Source: Gentiana macrophylla | Lineage: Eukaryota > Streptophyta > Magnoliopsida > Gentianales > Gentianaceae | Assembly (NCBI GenBank): GCA_026214975.1 | Contig: JAOBSW010001132.1 | Location: 1 to 64,000 of the forward strand | Length of the DNA: 64,000 nt | Reading direction: 5' to 3' | In this document: positions 45,021-57,049 of the stretch, piece after piece | How the letters are laid out: each line of letters opens with the position of its first letter | Numbering within the stretch: the first letter of the stretch is position 1 | Translations under genes and position numbers: made by a program | The notes under the pieces: model-generated | Database searches by the model: none | Told to the model about the DNA's origin: nothing | The model's input: only the letters and a program-made list of their open reading frames with translations

Positions 45021-46796
45021 TAATGGGAGTCAACTTTACTGTACTTTGGTGCGCAGTTTAACCCCCGTTTATCACTTTATTGGCATGTTTTGGGTAGATT
45101 TAGGCCTTTTCAAGAGTAATATAGAGAGTTATACGCACGGGGAGTTAAACTGTCATATCGAGTAAACTCTGCCTTTTTAGCAATATTTACCTCATTTCCA
45201 AGCACTTTTTCTTGCGGAATTATGCGTGGTGTTCTGTTAGTGTGTGTATTTTAGGATTTAGGTGACTCAAGGACCCGGAAGGCCATGTTTTGGAATGATA
45301 GACATGTTCGTGGCACGAGAGTAGCATGAAAGTGGAGGAAAATCGAGTTTGGAGTGAAATCAAGGCAAACTGGCATTTGCCCAACCCCAAACTGGCGTTC
45401 GCCTCAAGCCTACCTCAAACTGGCATTTGGCCAATGCAAACTAGCATTCACAGAAGTAGTTGTTGGTACTGAAAGTTAGAGTTTTGGCCCACCGTGTGTT
45501 CAAATTACCCCCAAACTGGTGTTTGGAGGGGTTCAACCTGAATCAAAAAGCTCATATAACTCAAACGGGCGTTCAGGCTTTCAAACGGGCGTTCGTCTCC
45601 TCAAGGCATGATCTCTGAACGAGCGTTCAAGGCAAGGTAAATGCTAGTTCATAGAAAATGAAACCCTAATATCATCAAGATTTCCAGGCAAACTAGCGTC
45701 TGCCAAGGTCCAAAGGCTTGTCCATGACCGACAGAAGCAGATTTTCGACCTACACTATAAATACGCAGCTCATTCCGCCCCTAATCATACTTGGCCGACT
45801 TTTGACTTTTCTCAGGCAATTTAGGGGAAATTTTAGCGTAGTCTGATCACCCTTTGATTCCTTGATCTCATAAATTACATCCTTTGATTCTACTCACTTG
45901 TTATAGCTTAGATTTACTTTTCAAGAACAAAGATTCGACTTTTGGATGGATTTTCTCTTTGGTATTTTCTGGATCAGATTTTGTGCAAGTTATATGGTAA
46001 TGACTTCTCTTTTATTTATTGTCTTTAGTTTGATTTCAATTTCTATTTCAATTATGAGTATCATCATAAGTAGCTAATCCGTTGTGTAGTCGAATTATGT
46101 GAAAGCGAGTGAAAACCCTAAGGGGGATGAGATTGGGAATTGTGTAGTGCGTAATATTATGTTTTAATCGATTAATCCACGTCCTTAAACTTATTTTAAC
46201 ATCTTTGAATTAGATTGATCACCTAGTTCACTATCACACACATCAAACTTATAAATGCATTTTGCGGTGAGATGTGGGATAAGTGGTTTTAGGATCGTTG
46301 CATAGATTCGGCCTAGTTGTTAGGTCTGTTTCTAATACAGAGGTTTTTCATCATTTTTCGAGCAGCTCTAAAGCTTAATCATGTTAGGATAATCGGTTTT
46401 TTAAAGGGAGATTCGTTAGCTTCACATAGGGTGGTTAGATCGAGTTGTTCAGTCTAATCACTAGAATTAGGAGTTGGCACCCGTGGATGTCGTTAAACAA
46501 CATAGGAAAGGTAGGTCGGTTAAGACACACTCCCTTTAAGTCCTTCCTTAGGGGTAAAAGTAGCTCGTGGGATCATAGTTCAGCTACACCTCTTAATATC
46601 TAGAAGTAAACCGTTAGTATAATCTTTATTTCTGCATTAGTGTAATACTCTCCACCATTATTTTGACCTGAACTAAGTTCAACGTCGGCTTTGGTACTTA
46701 GACCTTACTCCCTGTGGATTCGACCTTGTGACCACAATACTCCCGTTGACCCGATACTCTGTCAGTGAAAGTTAGCGGTTAAGTATTTTGCTATCA
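45021..46796 (+). repeat. TR-GAG 5' LTR (1776 bp)
   Basis: It starts TAATGGGAGTCAACTTTAC (the 3' copy has TGATGGGAG, so the canonical TG is mutated here) and ends TTTTGCTATCA. It contains a run of sites such as AACGGGCGTTC and GAACGAGCGTTC at about 45365-45720. Identity to the 3' LTR is in the mid-90 percent range by eye. Confidence 0.9.
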
Positions 46797-46803
46797 AAAA
46801 TTT

Positions 46804-46821
46804 TGGCGCCGTTGTCGGGGA
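46804..46821 (+). promoter_or_regulatory. TR-GAG primer binding site (tRNA-Asp type)
   Basis: TGGCGCCGTTGTCGGGGA follows the 5' LTR by seven bases, as in the Athila-like element at 26091. Confidence 0.9.
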
Positions 46822-47000
46822 GTAACGCCTAATATCTTTTAAGTTGATCGAAAGCTTGGACTTAGGTCATATTTATTGTGTTTTCTTGTTGTTTCCTCTT
46901 TGACAGCTGAAGAGCCACACGACCTATTGTTGTGGCGGTGGTGACGAGATACCGTGAGTGTGTTGTTGTTGTTTCCTAAGATCTTGCAGTTTGAGCCTAA

Positions 47001-48315
47001 ATGGATGGATTCTCCAATCAATACTACTCACCTGAACAAAAATTCCCCTACCAACCACAAGCAGCTGAACAATATTATCAACAACAATATGTGCCTCAGC
47101 CTCAGTATCAACAACAGAGTAACAAGGAATCTTGGGCCTATCAGTGCCCTAGTGCATACCAGGATCAGAATTATGGTTATTCGAGTAATGAGCCACAACA
47201 GTATCAGGGTTATCAGAACCCCTGTGCTTATCATGATTTTGGTTCTCACGCTGGGCATGTTGACAACTTTACACAGATTCAGCAGTTTGATCAGAATCCA
47301 TCTTGGCAATAAGCCTGCTACTCGCCTCCGATGAATCAAAGTCAGTATGATCAGTTTGCTCCCGTGCCACAAGAGAGTCTCACCGATAGTCAAATGGAGC
47401 TACTAGAGTGATTGAAACAGAGCCTGCAGGAGCGACTGCGGGACATGCAAGAGTTCAAGATAAGTACTGACTCCACCATAAGAAACCTTCAAGACCAGGT
47501 GGGGCAGTTGATTGAAATGATAGGGCGCAAGCAGACAGAGCAGGCATGTGCAATAGAAGAGGTTATGGCTGATGAGGTTGACTCTGAAGAAGTTATGGTG
47601 GGGAGTGAAAATGAGGATTCAGTTTACTATGATGAGGTGTCAGAGCAAGAGATTGAGTTGGGATCGCCCATATTACCGTCTAGTCCTATTGCGATATTTG
47701 ATGATGGCATGTTTCACGGTCTATCTGTTACACTTCCATCCCCTGAGATGAAAAATGACTATACTGTGGTGGAATATGCGGTGGTACCGACCATCGTTAT
47801 AATTGAGCAAGAAATCTTTGGTATTGAAACGCTTTGGAATGAAGGGGAGCCACAAGACTTGGAGATGGAAGAGGTGCAACTTTTATCAAGTAAACCGCCT
47901 TCCGAGGATATATAAAATGATGACTTGAAAGAGTGTGCGGTGGATTCGATTGTAGTCACCGATATTGTGGAGATCGAGACTAAGGAGAAGTTGGGATCGC
48001 TCATTCTACCGTCAAGCTCACCTATGGATCAAAAGCAAGTTGATCAGCCACCTATTTAAGCCACCGGATGGCCTAGTGATGCTTGATATGTCTGTCCCGG
48101 ATTACTTCACTCCTCCACCCCGTGCTGATGAGTTTTATGAGATCAAGTTTTTACCACCACCGGTGCATATGGCTCAAAGAGGTTTTAGAAAGAGACCACA
48201 TCCGCCTGATGCGGATTTTAAAAAGAAGATGGAGCGAAAGGCAAATAAAAGAAAATTATCCGGTTGGGAGGAGGTAGCATCGAGAGCCACGAGAGGTAAG
48301 TTTCTAGAAAATTAG
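47001..48315 (+). pseudogene. TR-GAG gag remnant
   Basis: Three consecutive pieces. 47001-47312 is a Gln/Tyr-rich frame (QPQAAEQYYQQQYVPQPQ). 47412-47915, continued past one stop to 48059, has a coiled coil (TIRNLQDQVGQLIEMIGRKQ) and then an acidic stretch (VMADEVDSEEVMVGSENED). A last piece in another frame to 48315 reads MLDMSVPDYFTPPPRADEF and ends with a basic KKKMERKANKRK tract. The coil resembles the C-terminal gag helix of the Athila lineage. The conserved gag core is not evident. Two stops and one frame change make it a remnant. Confidence 0.6.
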
Positions 48316-50328
48316 ATTTCTATGGTTCTCGCATTGTTCTATTTTCGTAAACTATTGGTCTTCTTGAGCTTGGATTTTTGTTGATGATTCTTGATACTAC
48401 TTGTCTGAATTGAAATGCTTGAATTGTTGCTTTGAGTCGTTTGTGGTTTGAGTCCGTTTAGAGTCACCCGGTCGAGCCAACGACGTAAAACAAAGGCGCT
48501 TGGGGGGAGGCAACCCCGCTATAATAAGACTGTTTGGAATAGAAGGTCTTCTAGGTTTTTTTGAGTATGCGCTACTTGTACATGCTTTTGATGATGATAC
48601 ACCCGGCCAGACGTGATTTTATATTTCTTATATGCTGTTCTTTTTATCTTCTGTGCCCGGTGCTAGGGTTGGTTAGGAGCTGTCTAGCCTATTTGCTACA
48701 TTTGTACTATTTTATTATGCTACTATCAGTTTTGAGATGCTACTATTTCGTTTTGATGGGTTTTGTAAGCCTTAAGGCATGCTACACTTCTTACTCGTGT
48801 CTTGGATTTTATTTGTACGCACTCTGGATTTTGTTTTTCTATTATGTGCCTCTGTGGCCTTTCTCGCATGCTTAGATGTTCTGTACTTTACCCGTAGGGG
48901 TTATTTTTCCATCTATAGCAATCCAGTTTGTGCGTTACACATTGCATATCGAGTTTTCTGACGTGACAGGGCCTTATTACTGTTATACCCCATACCCCTA
49001 TTCGATATTTTGGCACGAGGACCAAGTCCCGTGTATGTGTTGCATTGTTTCGGTCTATTATGGTATAGGAGTTCGGGTGGCGCTTACACGAGGCTATTAC
49101 GGGATTCGATAGCACCTTTCTGCCAGGTTTTCAAGCTAAGTCTTCTTTTCTATCTCATTCACACACTGAGGACAGTGCTTCATTCGAAGTGGGGGGTGGA
49201 TAAGACTTAGCTTTATTGTTTCGATTGATAAATATGCCGGTACTTGTGATATGCTTAGTTAATGTACGTTTTCGAGTCAATTCATGGCTTAAAATTTTAA
49301 AACTTTTCATGGTTTTGACACCGAGTTATATGCATGTTTCTCATGATGGATTTGGTAGATGTCTTAGTAGTCGAGTAATGTGTGCAGGGCGACTTTACTT
49401 TATCACGATACGAACCCTTTTAATGCACGTAGACCTTGGTTATACTTAGTTTGGTTACACACGTATATCACTAGTTTTGAGGCAAAATAGAAAGGTTTAC
49501 CTAGGCCGGATACGGGGTGAGAGTCATGGCGCTTCTTTGACCCGTCAGAGCCAAATAAGCCAAAATCCCAACATTTTACCCTCGTAACCCCTCTAAGCCT
49601 TGATATCACGGTCTGACTACCGTCCGAAATGAGCCGTTTTGGTTACTTAGCCTGTATTACCCTAACCCTGAGCTAGTATAATGAAGGGGAGGAGCTCGAG
49701 AAATCTAATATGAGGCTTGTGGTTCGAAAAAAGAAAAGGAAAAGAGAATGAAAAAAAGGAAAAAGAATGAAAAAACAAATGAAAAAAAAAATGAAAGTTG
49801 AATAAAGTTTGAAGTCAAAGAATGATTGTTTCAAGTGAATAAAAAATATGATGTTGAGGTGGAATGTTTATCAATGAGTATAGAAGGATCGAAGAAGTTT
49901 GGTTTGGTATGTTTTCAAATTGAAAGTAAATGAGATGATTAGGTTCACTCGTGTTTTCTCTTTCTCCAGTCCCAAATTTTCCTTTTGATTAACCCCGTCC
50001 CGAGCTTAACGTTATAACCTTTCAAGTCCTACTTGACCGTATTTAGCCTCGGTTGCCTTGATTAGTGGAGATTCTAGCCCGGTATGAGTTGTGTGTAGTC
50101 ATTTGGCCAGTATTCCAAGCCGGTAATGATTTTGAGTGTAGCCTATGGTTTATATCACACACACTTCGTTTTCGTGATAAGTTAGAGTCGAGTTGTGTAC
50201 ATTCAGTGTCTACTTTACTTTTGCCTTGATGTCGTGAGTGTTGTGCATGTATTGTAAAGTTGATCCCTTGGTCTATTTTAAAGCGCCTAATTTACTCGAG
50301 GATGAGCAAAGGCTAAGTGTGGGGTGGT
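48316..50328 (+). other. TR-GAG 3' noncoding region
   Basis: No domain is recognised in the small frames here. Two purine tracts, each in the same context as in the Athila-like element, are visible: CTGAGGACAG and then GAAGTGGGGGGTGG (about 49168-49198), and AAGTGTGGGGTGGT just before the 3' LTR (50315-50328). A GGCGCTTGGGGGGAGGCAAC block at about 48494 recalls the GCGCTACTAGGGGAGGCGAC block at 33184 in the Athila-like element. An A-rich stretch lies at 49725-49800. Confidence 0.65.
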
Positions 50329-52068
50329 TGATGGGAGTCAACTTTACTGTACTTTGGTGCGCAATTTAACCCCCGTTTATCACTTTATTGGCATGTTTTG
50401 GGTAGATTTAGGCGTTTTCAGGAGTAATATAGAGAGATATACGCACAGGGAGTTAAACTATCACATCGATAGTAAACTCCGCCTTTTTAGCGATATTTAC
50501 CTCATTTCCGAGCACTTTTGTCTTGCGGAATTATTTGTGGTGTTCTGTTAGTGTGTGTATTTCCGGATTTAGGTGACTCAAGGACCCGGAGGCGATGTTT
50601 TGGAATGATAAATCAAGTTTGGAGTGAAATCAAGGCTAACTGACGTTTGCCCAACCCCAAACTGGCGTTCACCTCAAGCCTACCTTATACTGGCGTTTGA
50701 CCAATGCAAACTAGCGTTCACAGAAGTAGCCATTGGTACGTAAAGTTAGAGTTTTGGCCAACCTTGCATTCAAATTACCCCTAAACTAGCGTTTGAAGGG
50801 GTTCAGCCCGATTCAAAAAGCTCATATAACTCAAACGGGTGTTCAGGCTTTCAAACGGGCGTTCGTCTCCTCAAGGCATGATCTCTGAATGAGCGTTCAA
50901 GGCAAGGTAAACGCTAGTTCACAGAAGATGAAACCCTAATATCATCAAGATTTCTAGGCAAACTAGCGTCTGCCAAGGTCCAAACGCTCGTCCATGACCG
51001 ACAGAAGCAGATTTTCGACCTACACTATAAATACGCAGCTCATTTAACCCCTAATCATACTTGGCCGACTTTAGACTTTTCTTAGGCGATTTAGGGGCGA
51101 TTTTAGTGTAGTTTGATCTCCCTTTGATCCCTTGATCCCATAAATTACATCCTTTGATTCTTCACACTTGTTATAGCTTAGATTTACTTTTCAAGAACAA
51201 AGATTCGACTTTTGGATCGCTTTTCTCTTTGGTATTTTCTGGATCAGATTTTCTGCAAATTATATGGTAATGACTTCTCTTTTATTTATTGTCTTTAGTT
51301 TGATTTCAATTTCTATTTCAATTATGAGTATCATCATGAGTAGCTAATCCATTGTGTAGTCGAATTATGTGAAAGCGAGCAAAAACCCTAAGGGGGATGA
51401 GATTGGGAATTGTGTAGTGCGTAATATTATGCTTTAAACGATTAATCCATGTCCTTAAACTTATTTTAACATCTTTGAATTAGATTGATCATCTAGTTCA
51501 CTGTCACACACATCAAACTTATTGATGCATTTTGCGGTGAGATGTGGGATAAGGGGTTTTAGGATCGTTGTGTAGATTCGGCCTAGTTGTTAGGTCCGTT
51601 TCCAATACAGAGGTTTGTCATCGTTGTTCGAGCAGCTCTAAAGCTTAATCATGTTAGGATAATCGGTTTTCTAAAGGGAGAGTCGGTTAGCTTCACATAG
51701 GGTGGTTAGATCGAGTTGATCAGTCTAATCACTAGAATTAGGAGTTGGCACCCGTGGATGTCGTTAAACTACATAGGAAAGGTAGGTCGGTTAAGACACG
51801 CTCCCTGTTAAGTCATTCCTTAGGCGTAAAAGTAGCTCGTGGGATCATAGTTCGGCTATACCTCTTAATAGCTAGAAGTAAACCGTTAGTAAAATCTTTA
51901 TTTATGCATTAGTGTAATACTCTCCACCATTATTTTGACATGAACTAAGTTCAACGTCGTCTTTGGTACTTAGATCTTACTCCCTGTGGATTCGACCTTG
52001 TGACCACTATACTCCCGTTGACCCGATACTCTGTCGGTGAAAGTTAGCGGTTAAGTATTTTGCTATCA
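50329..52068 (+). repeat. TR-GAG 3' LTR (1740 bp)
   Basis: It starts TGATGGGAGTCAACTTTAC and ends TTTTGCTATCA. The palindromic GCGTT sites recur at about 50645-51000. It lacks a stretch present in the 5' LTR near 45285-45340. Confidence 0.9.
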
Positions 52069-52175
52069 AGTACCAGAAATACAAAAGACAACAGTGCTTG
52101 AATCTTTCAATCTCTTCAAAAGAAAGTACAGGTCTTCCGAAGGAGAAAAAAGATTTCCTGCATTCGCAAAGTATG
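52069..52175 (+). pseudogene. Endogenous pararetrovirus copy 1, second-ORF fragment (right piece)
   Basis: The sequence AGTACCAGAAATACAAAAGA resumes the copy-1 tail interrupted at 45020. It matches 57886 onward, with a short deletion, until GATTTCCTGCATTCGCAA (about 52168). There it changes to movement-protein-like sequence of copy 2. The rest of ORF2, the intergenic region and the movement-protein start are missing between the two copies. Confidence 0.75.
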
Positions 52176-52206
52176 ATGTTATAGTCCAAAAGGAGAAAAA
52201 CTTCTC

Positions 52207-52764
52207 CTACAAATAGATTTTTCGAGGTCTAATAAGTGTACTTCTAGAACCATCAAATGGAAAGATATTACTCTTCCAGACGAATGGGTCTTAGAAAATG
52301 TAGTCCCAGTACAAAAACATTTACCTGAACCAAATTCCGAACTAAAACATGTCACTCAATACAATGATGGCAAAGTAAAACTTCTTTTTGATAGAAGAAG
52401 AAGTACAAGTGCACGATACACTAGTTCTAGATGGGTATCTGACGATACTGTTGATCTTGGCAGAGTATCACAAAACCCGTCGGTTATAGGCACCTCGAAA
52501 CCAAGGAATTCAATTTCCGACATCCCAGTTACAAGATTAAGAAACGTAGATTATGTTCCACAAATTCCAAGATCTTTTTATCATACAGAAAATGAGGTCG
52601 CCAAAAAATCAATAAACCCTCCAGAACCAACCCGCCCTTCCTTTTCAGCTATTACTGATAATTTTAATGAACTAAATGTAATTGAAAAAGATTTTATAAT
52701 TAAAAAAAAGACCTCCAAGATGAATTTTACTCGGAAAAAATGTAAAGAAAAGGACTTGGTTCTT
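52207..52764 (+). pseudogene. Pararetrovirus movement protein, C-terminal part
   Basis: A frame running to about 52764 begins around SRSNKCTSRTIKWKDITLP and DEWVLENVV, followed by a Ser/Arg-rich tail (DRRRSTSARYTSS) and an IPRSFYHTENEV block. This resembles the C-terminal extension of caulimovirid movement proteins, which act at plasmodesmata. The N-terminal 30K-family core is absent because of the junction with copy 1. Stops follow at 52765 and the linker to capsid (to 53320) is in mixed frames. Confidence 0.5.
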
Positions 52765-53327
52765 TGACAAATTTCTAATAAAACGACATGACATTCAAAA
52801 CAAATACTACGACTTTGTAAACAAATATAAAATTCATATACATTTCTTTGACCGGTTTGAAATTTACTCCCCCAAAAATCTTGTTGACTAACCTTTCTCA
52901 ACCATAATTAGTCCTATTACCATTCGCAATAAGAATCCAGAATGGGAAACCACTCAAAATTCTGAAATGATAAAATCTATTCACCCACCTTTCCATGGAA
53001 TAAAGATACAACACCAAGATCAATATATAGAAGCTTATCCGATCAAAATGCCCAGAGAAGACGACAAAAGAAATATAAAAAATATTATTTCGCAAAATAA
53101 TTACACGAATACTAATATCTAAACAATCAGAAAAGAATTAGAAAAAATAGAAAAACACATGAACATTAGTCAAATTGAGAAAACTACTCAAACAGATAAT
53201 TCCACTATGGTAAAACAACCAACAACCCAAGTCTTCAAACCATACCAAGTGTCTTCTTCATCTACCAAAGATATACAAAAGAAAAAAATCTGATTTATTC
53301 AAAGATTTACAAAACAGACTTCAAAAA

Positions 53328-54630
53328 ATGACAGCCAGCTCATCTTCTGAAAACCAAATAGCACCTGACACCCCCACAACGACCCCTATAACGACATTAC
53401 ATATTAATACGATCGGAAAAGAATATGATTTTGACTCACAGACAGACAACGATACCTCAATAGATAAAAATCAAATAAACAAAATAGGATGGAATTCTCA
53501 ACAAGTTCCAAATCATCCTCTGGATATAATACTAGTAGAAACTCAAACTCAAAATCGTTTTAATGCATCATCTGTTTACAATTGGAACTTAGATACTATG
53601 AATGAATATCAAATTCTATCCTTCCTACAACAAATGACAATGGCTGCAAATGCATATATGACGCAACATGGAGTCCAAGATAGGACTACCCCAGAACTAC
53701 TAATTGTAGGTTTCACAGGACAATTAAAAGGATGGTGGGATTTTTATTTAACATTTGAACAACATGACCAAATACTTAATTCACTAAATACGATGAAGAA
53801 CAAAATCTGATTCTTGACGACCAACAAGAACATTTACAGGATGTTGTATCCACGCAAATACATACTATCTCAATACATTTTCTTGGAAATTAAAAGAGAG
53901 AAATACTGAACTACTTTCAAATCTATGTTGTAAAAAATTTAGTGATTTCCAATGGTATAAAAATAATTTCCTAACAAGATTGATGCAAAGGGATGATTCC
54001 AATCAGCCTTTTTGGAAAGAAAAGTTCCTAGCAGGATTACCAACCTTATTAGGGGAAAAAGTCAGAAATAGAATTCATGAGAATTCAGGAAACCAAATTA
54101 TTCCATACGATCAATATACATATGGACAACTAGTCAGTATTATTCAACAAGAAAGGATGAAAATATGCCAAGACCTAAAACTTCAGAAACACATAAAATG
54201 GGAAATGAAAAAGGCTAATCTAGAACTCGGAACCTTTTTTCAGCAATTTGACAATAATCCTTTTAGAAAGGAATCCTCTTGCAAAGGAAATTGCAAAAAA
54301 CCTACTTTTAAGAACAAAACACCCTATCAACCTAATAGGAATTTATACCGGAATAACAAACAAATAAAACAACCCTCAAACAATAACTTCTACAAGAATA
54401 AAAAATATAATAAGTCAAAACCGAATTGCAGAAAAGACATAGAATGTTATAGATGCCACAAGATAGGACATACAGCAAATTACTGTAAACTAAAACGAAA
54501 GCTTAATGAACTATGTCTAGAAGACGACATTATGAACAAAATCTCAAACTTACTTATAGATTCTGATAGTGACACAACTAATGAAGAAAATACAGATACA
54601 ATGGAAAAGCAAAGATGGGCGATACATTAA
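53328..54630 (+). pseudogene. Pararetrovirus capsid protein with zinc finger
   Basis: Two open stretches. 53328-53810 contains TGQLKGWWDFYLTFEQHD, a capsid-core pattern. 53980-54630 contains FWKEKFLAGLPTLLGEKVR, a Lys/Asn-rich basic region and CYRCHKIGHTANYC (about 54447-54488), an intact C-x2-C-x4-H-x4-C finger. An acidic end (DSDSDTTNEENTD) follows. The 170-bp gap between them carries a frameshift and stops. In virions this protein packages the genome. A stop at 54628-54630 and a coiled, broken stretch (to 55140) separate it from protease. Confidence 0.8.
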
Positions 54631-55141
54631 CAAGTACTTCTGAATCGGAAGGGGGCAATGAAAAAATGCTAAATGTTATCTCCAAAGAACAACAAAATTT
54701 TCTTGATATATTATAACAAATTAATGACCCGGCTCTACAACAACAATATTTTGAAAAATTATTAGACACTTTTAAACATGAACCACTAGCACCGAGTACT
54801 TCCAGAAGTAATTATGATTTAACTACAATCCTAAACAGGAATAAAGAAAAAAAATATAATATTACAAATCACGATCTACAAAAACAAATTAAAGAAATAA
54901 AAGGTGAATATAGAGAATTAAAAGAGAAACAAAAAATGATTCATTATTAATCAAAACCATTATTGAAACAATAAAATACAATAGTGACATGCATACTGAA
55001 AATTAAGATATTGCCAAAGAACTACAAAACATTACAACAACCCCAACTCATTTCCTTTTTGTTTTAAAAGAAATTACATCGAGAAAATATATCATAAATA
55101 TTACAATCAAATTCTAAAATGATTTCGAACTTAATACCAAT

Positions 55142-56408
55142 GTGCTATTTGATACTGGAGCAGACTTAAAATGTATAAAAGAAGGGTTTGTCCCAATAAA
55201 ATTCCTACAGGAAACCCATGAAAAAATTTCAGCAGCAAACAAGTCAAAAATAGTAATCTCTACAAAGACAGAAGCATCCATAATCAATAACGGGGTCTCG
55301 TTGATGACATCCATTGTAGTTGTCAATGATATCCATCATTCCGTAATCCTTGGCACTCCATTCATAAACCTTATCACACCAGACAAGGTTTGTCTAGATT
55401 CTATTACCTTCAAAATAAATAATAAAAAACACAAGTTTCCATTTTTAGTAAAACCAAGAACTAGAAGTCTAAATTTATTAAAAGCCTCATCTATACATGA
55501 AAACACAATCAATAATATAATATATAACAATCAATTCCAGCTCAATGAACTACAAAAAGATGCCTCCTTACAAAGAATAAATAAGTTTCTTAACCAACCC
55601 ACTATAAAAGAAAAAATACTAAGATTACCGAAAATGTTTACATTAAAAGTTTGTGCTGAACTAACAAATGCTTTCTGGAATAGAAAGCAGCATATGGTTG
55701 ATCTGCCCTACGACACATCTTTCCGACAAACAGATATACCTACTAAAGCCCGGCCAATACAAATGAATAAAGACCTTGAACAATTTTGCAGAAAAGAAAT
55801 ACAAGATCTTGAAAACAAAAAGTTAATCTCTAAAACCAGATCACCTTGGAGTTGTTCTGCTTTTTACGTTAATAAAGCCTTTGAAATCGAGAGAGGAACT
55901 CCTAGACTAGTCATTAATTATAAATCACTTAACAAGGCATTAAAATGGATTCGCTATCCCATACCTAATAAAAAAGTCCTTCTAAATAAACTCCATGACG
56001 CCTTCATATTCTCAAAATTTGACATGAAATCAGGTTTCTGGAAAATACAAATAAAACCATCCGATAGATACAAAACAGCATTTACAGTTCCATTTGGACA
56101 ATACCAGTGGCATGTAATGCCTTTCGGCTTAAAAAATGCTCCTTCCGTATTCCAAAGAATTATGAACGACATATTCAATGATTACTCAACATTTTGTATT
56201 GTATACATATGATGTCCTTATATTTTCAAAAACTATTGATGAACATTTCAAACACTTAAAAATGCTTTTATATTTAATCGAAAAAAGCGGTTTAGTAATA
56301 TCCGAACCTAAAATGTCTCTTTTTTCAAACAAAAATAAGATTTCTTGGCCACTATATTACTCAAGAACTATTACACCCATAGAAAGATCTCTAAATTTCA
56401 CAACATAA
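55142..56408 (+). pseudogene. Pararetrovirus aspartic protease and reverse transcriptase
   Basis: The 356-codon frame starts in the protease active site (VLFDTGADLKCIKEG) with the HSVILGTPFINL flap region. RT follows from about residue 190: ARPIQMNKDLEQFC, LISKTRSPWSCSAFYVNK, PRLVINYKSLNKALKW, FSKFDMKSGFWKIQI (first catalytic Asp) and WHVMPFGLKNAPSVFQRIM. Just before the catalytic YxDD box a short deletion shifts the frame (about 56205); the next frame continues with DVLIFSKTIDEHFKHL. The polymerase is therefore broken at its active site. Confidence 0.9.
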
Positions 56409-57040
56409 TTTCCAGATAAAATTCTTGACAAAAAACAACTACGAAGGTTCTTAGGATGTTTAAATTATGTCCTTGACTTTTACCCAAATCTATACAGAAT
56501 AGAAAAACCACTTCATGACCGTCTAAAAACAGACCCTACACCTTGGACTACGGCACATACAAAAATTATCCAGCAAATTAAGAAACAGGTCACACAAATT
56601 CCTTGTCTACACTTGGCAGATCTTGACCTACTTAAAATAGTAGAAACTGATGCTTCTGATATTGGTTATGGAGGAATCTTGAAGCAGAAACAAGATTCTA
56701 AAGAACTAATTTTTCAGTTTACATCTGCCCATTGGAATGACACCCAAAAGAATTATTCCACAATTAAAAAAGAGATTTTAAGCATTGTTTTATGCATTCA
56801 AAAATTTCAAGTGATTTACTAAACAAAAAGTTTTTATTACGTATAGACTGTAAAAGTGCAAATGAAATTTTTCAAAAGGATGTACAAAATCTTGCATCAA
56901 AACAAATATTTGCCCGATGGCAAGTAATTTTAAGCATTTTTTATTTTGATATTGAATTCATAAATGGAGATACAAATTCAGTTCCCGATTTTCTTACCCG
57001 GGAGTTCCTACAAGACAGATCCGATGGCCCCAAAAGTTGA
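56409..57040 (+). pseudogene. Pararetrovirus RT thumb and RNase H
   Basis: After the RT connection (LRRFLGCLNYVLDFYP near 56440-56490) the frame 56613-56822 holds VETDASDIGYGGILKQK, the first RNase H aspartate, and NYSTIKKEILSIV, the glutamate helix. A stop near 56821 is followed by another frame with LLRIDCKSANEIF (third acidic residue) and DTNSVPDFLTREFLQ at the end. Order and spacing are normal for the family; frame breaks make it inactive. Confidence 0.85.
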
Positions 57041-57049
57041 CAAAGAAAA

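Larger units (their letters stand above)
45021..52068 (+). mobile_element. Gag-only non-autonomous Gypsy element (TR-GAG type), target duplication AGTAC
   Basis: LTRs of 1776 bp (45021-46796) and 1740 bp (50329-52068), a tRNA-Asp type primer site and a polypurine tract enclose only a broken gag and noncoding DNA. No protease, integrase, RT or RNase H is present in the 3.5-kb interior. AGTAC flanks both ends (45016-45020 and 52069-52073). The host site is the second ORF of a pararetrovirus copy, so it inserted after the virus was integrated. It must depend on enzymes of an Athila-like partner. Confidence 0.9.

Noticed and set aside
44788..45165. 125-codon frame at the left copy of the virus
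   Set aside because: It runs from viral ORF2 sequence into a Gypsy LTR in an arbitrary frame; a chance fusion.
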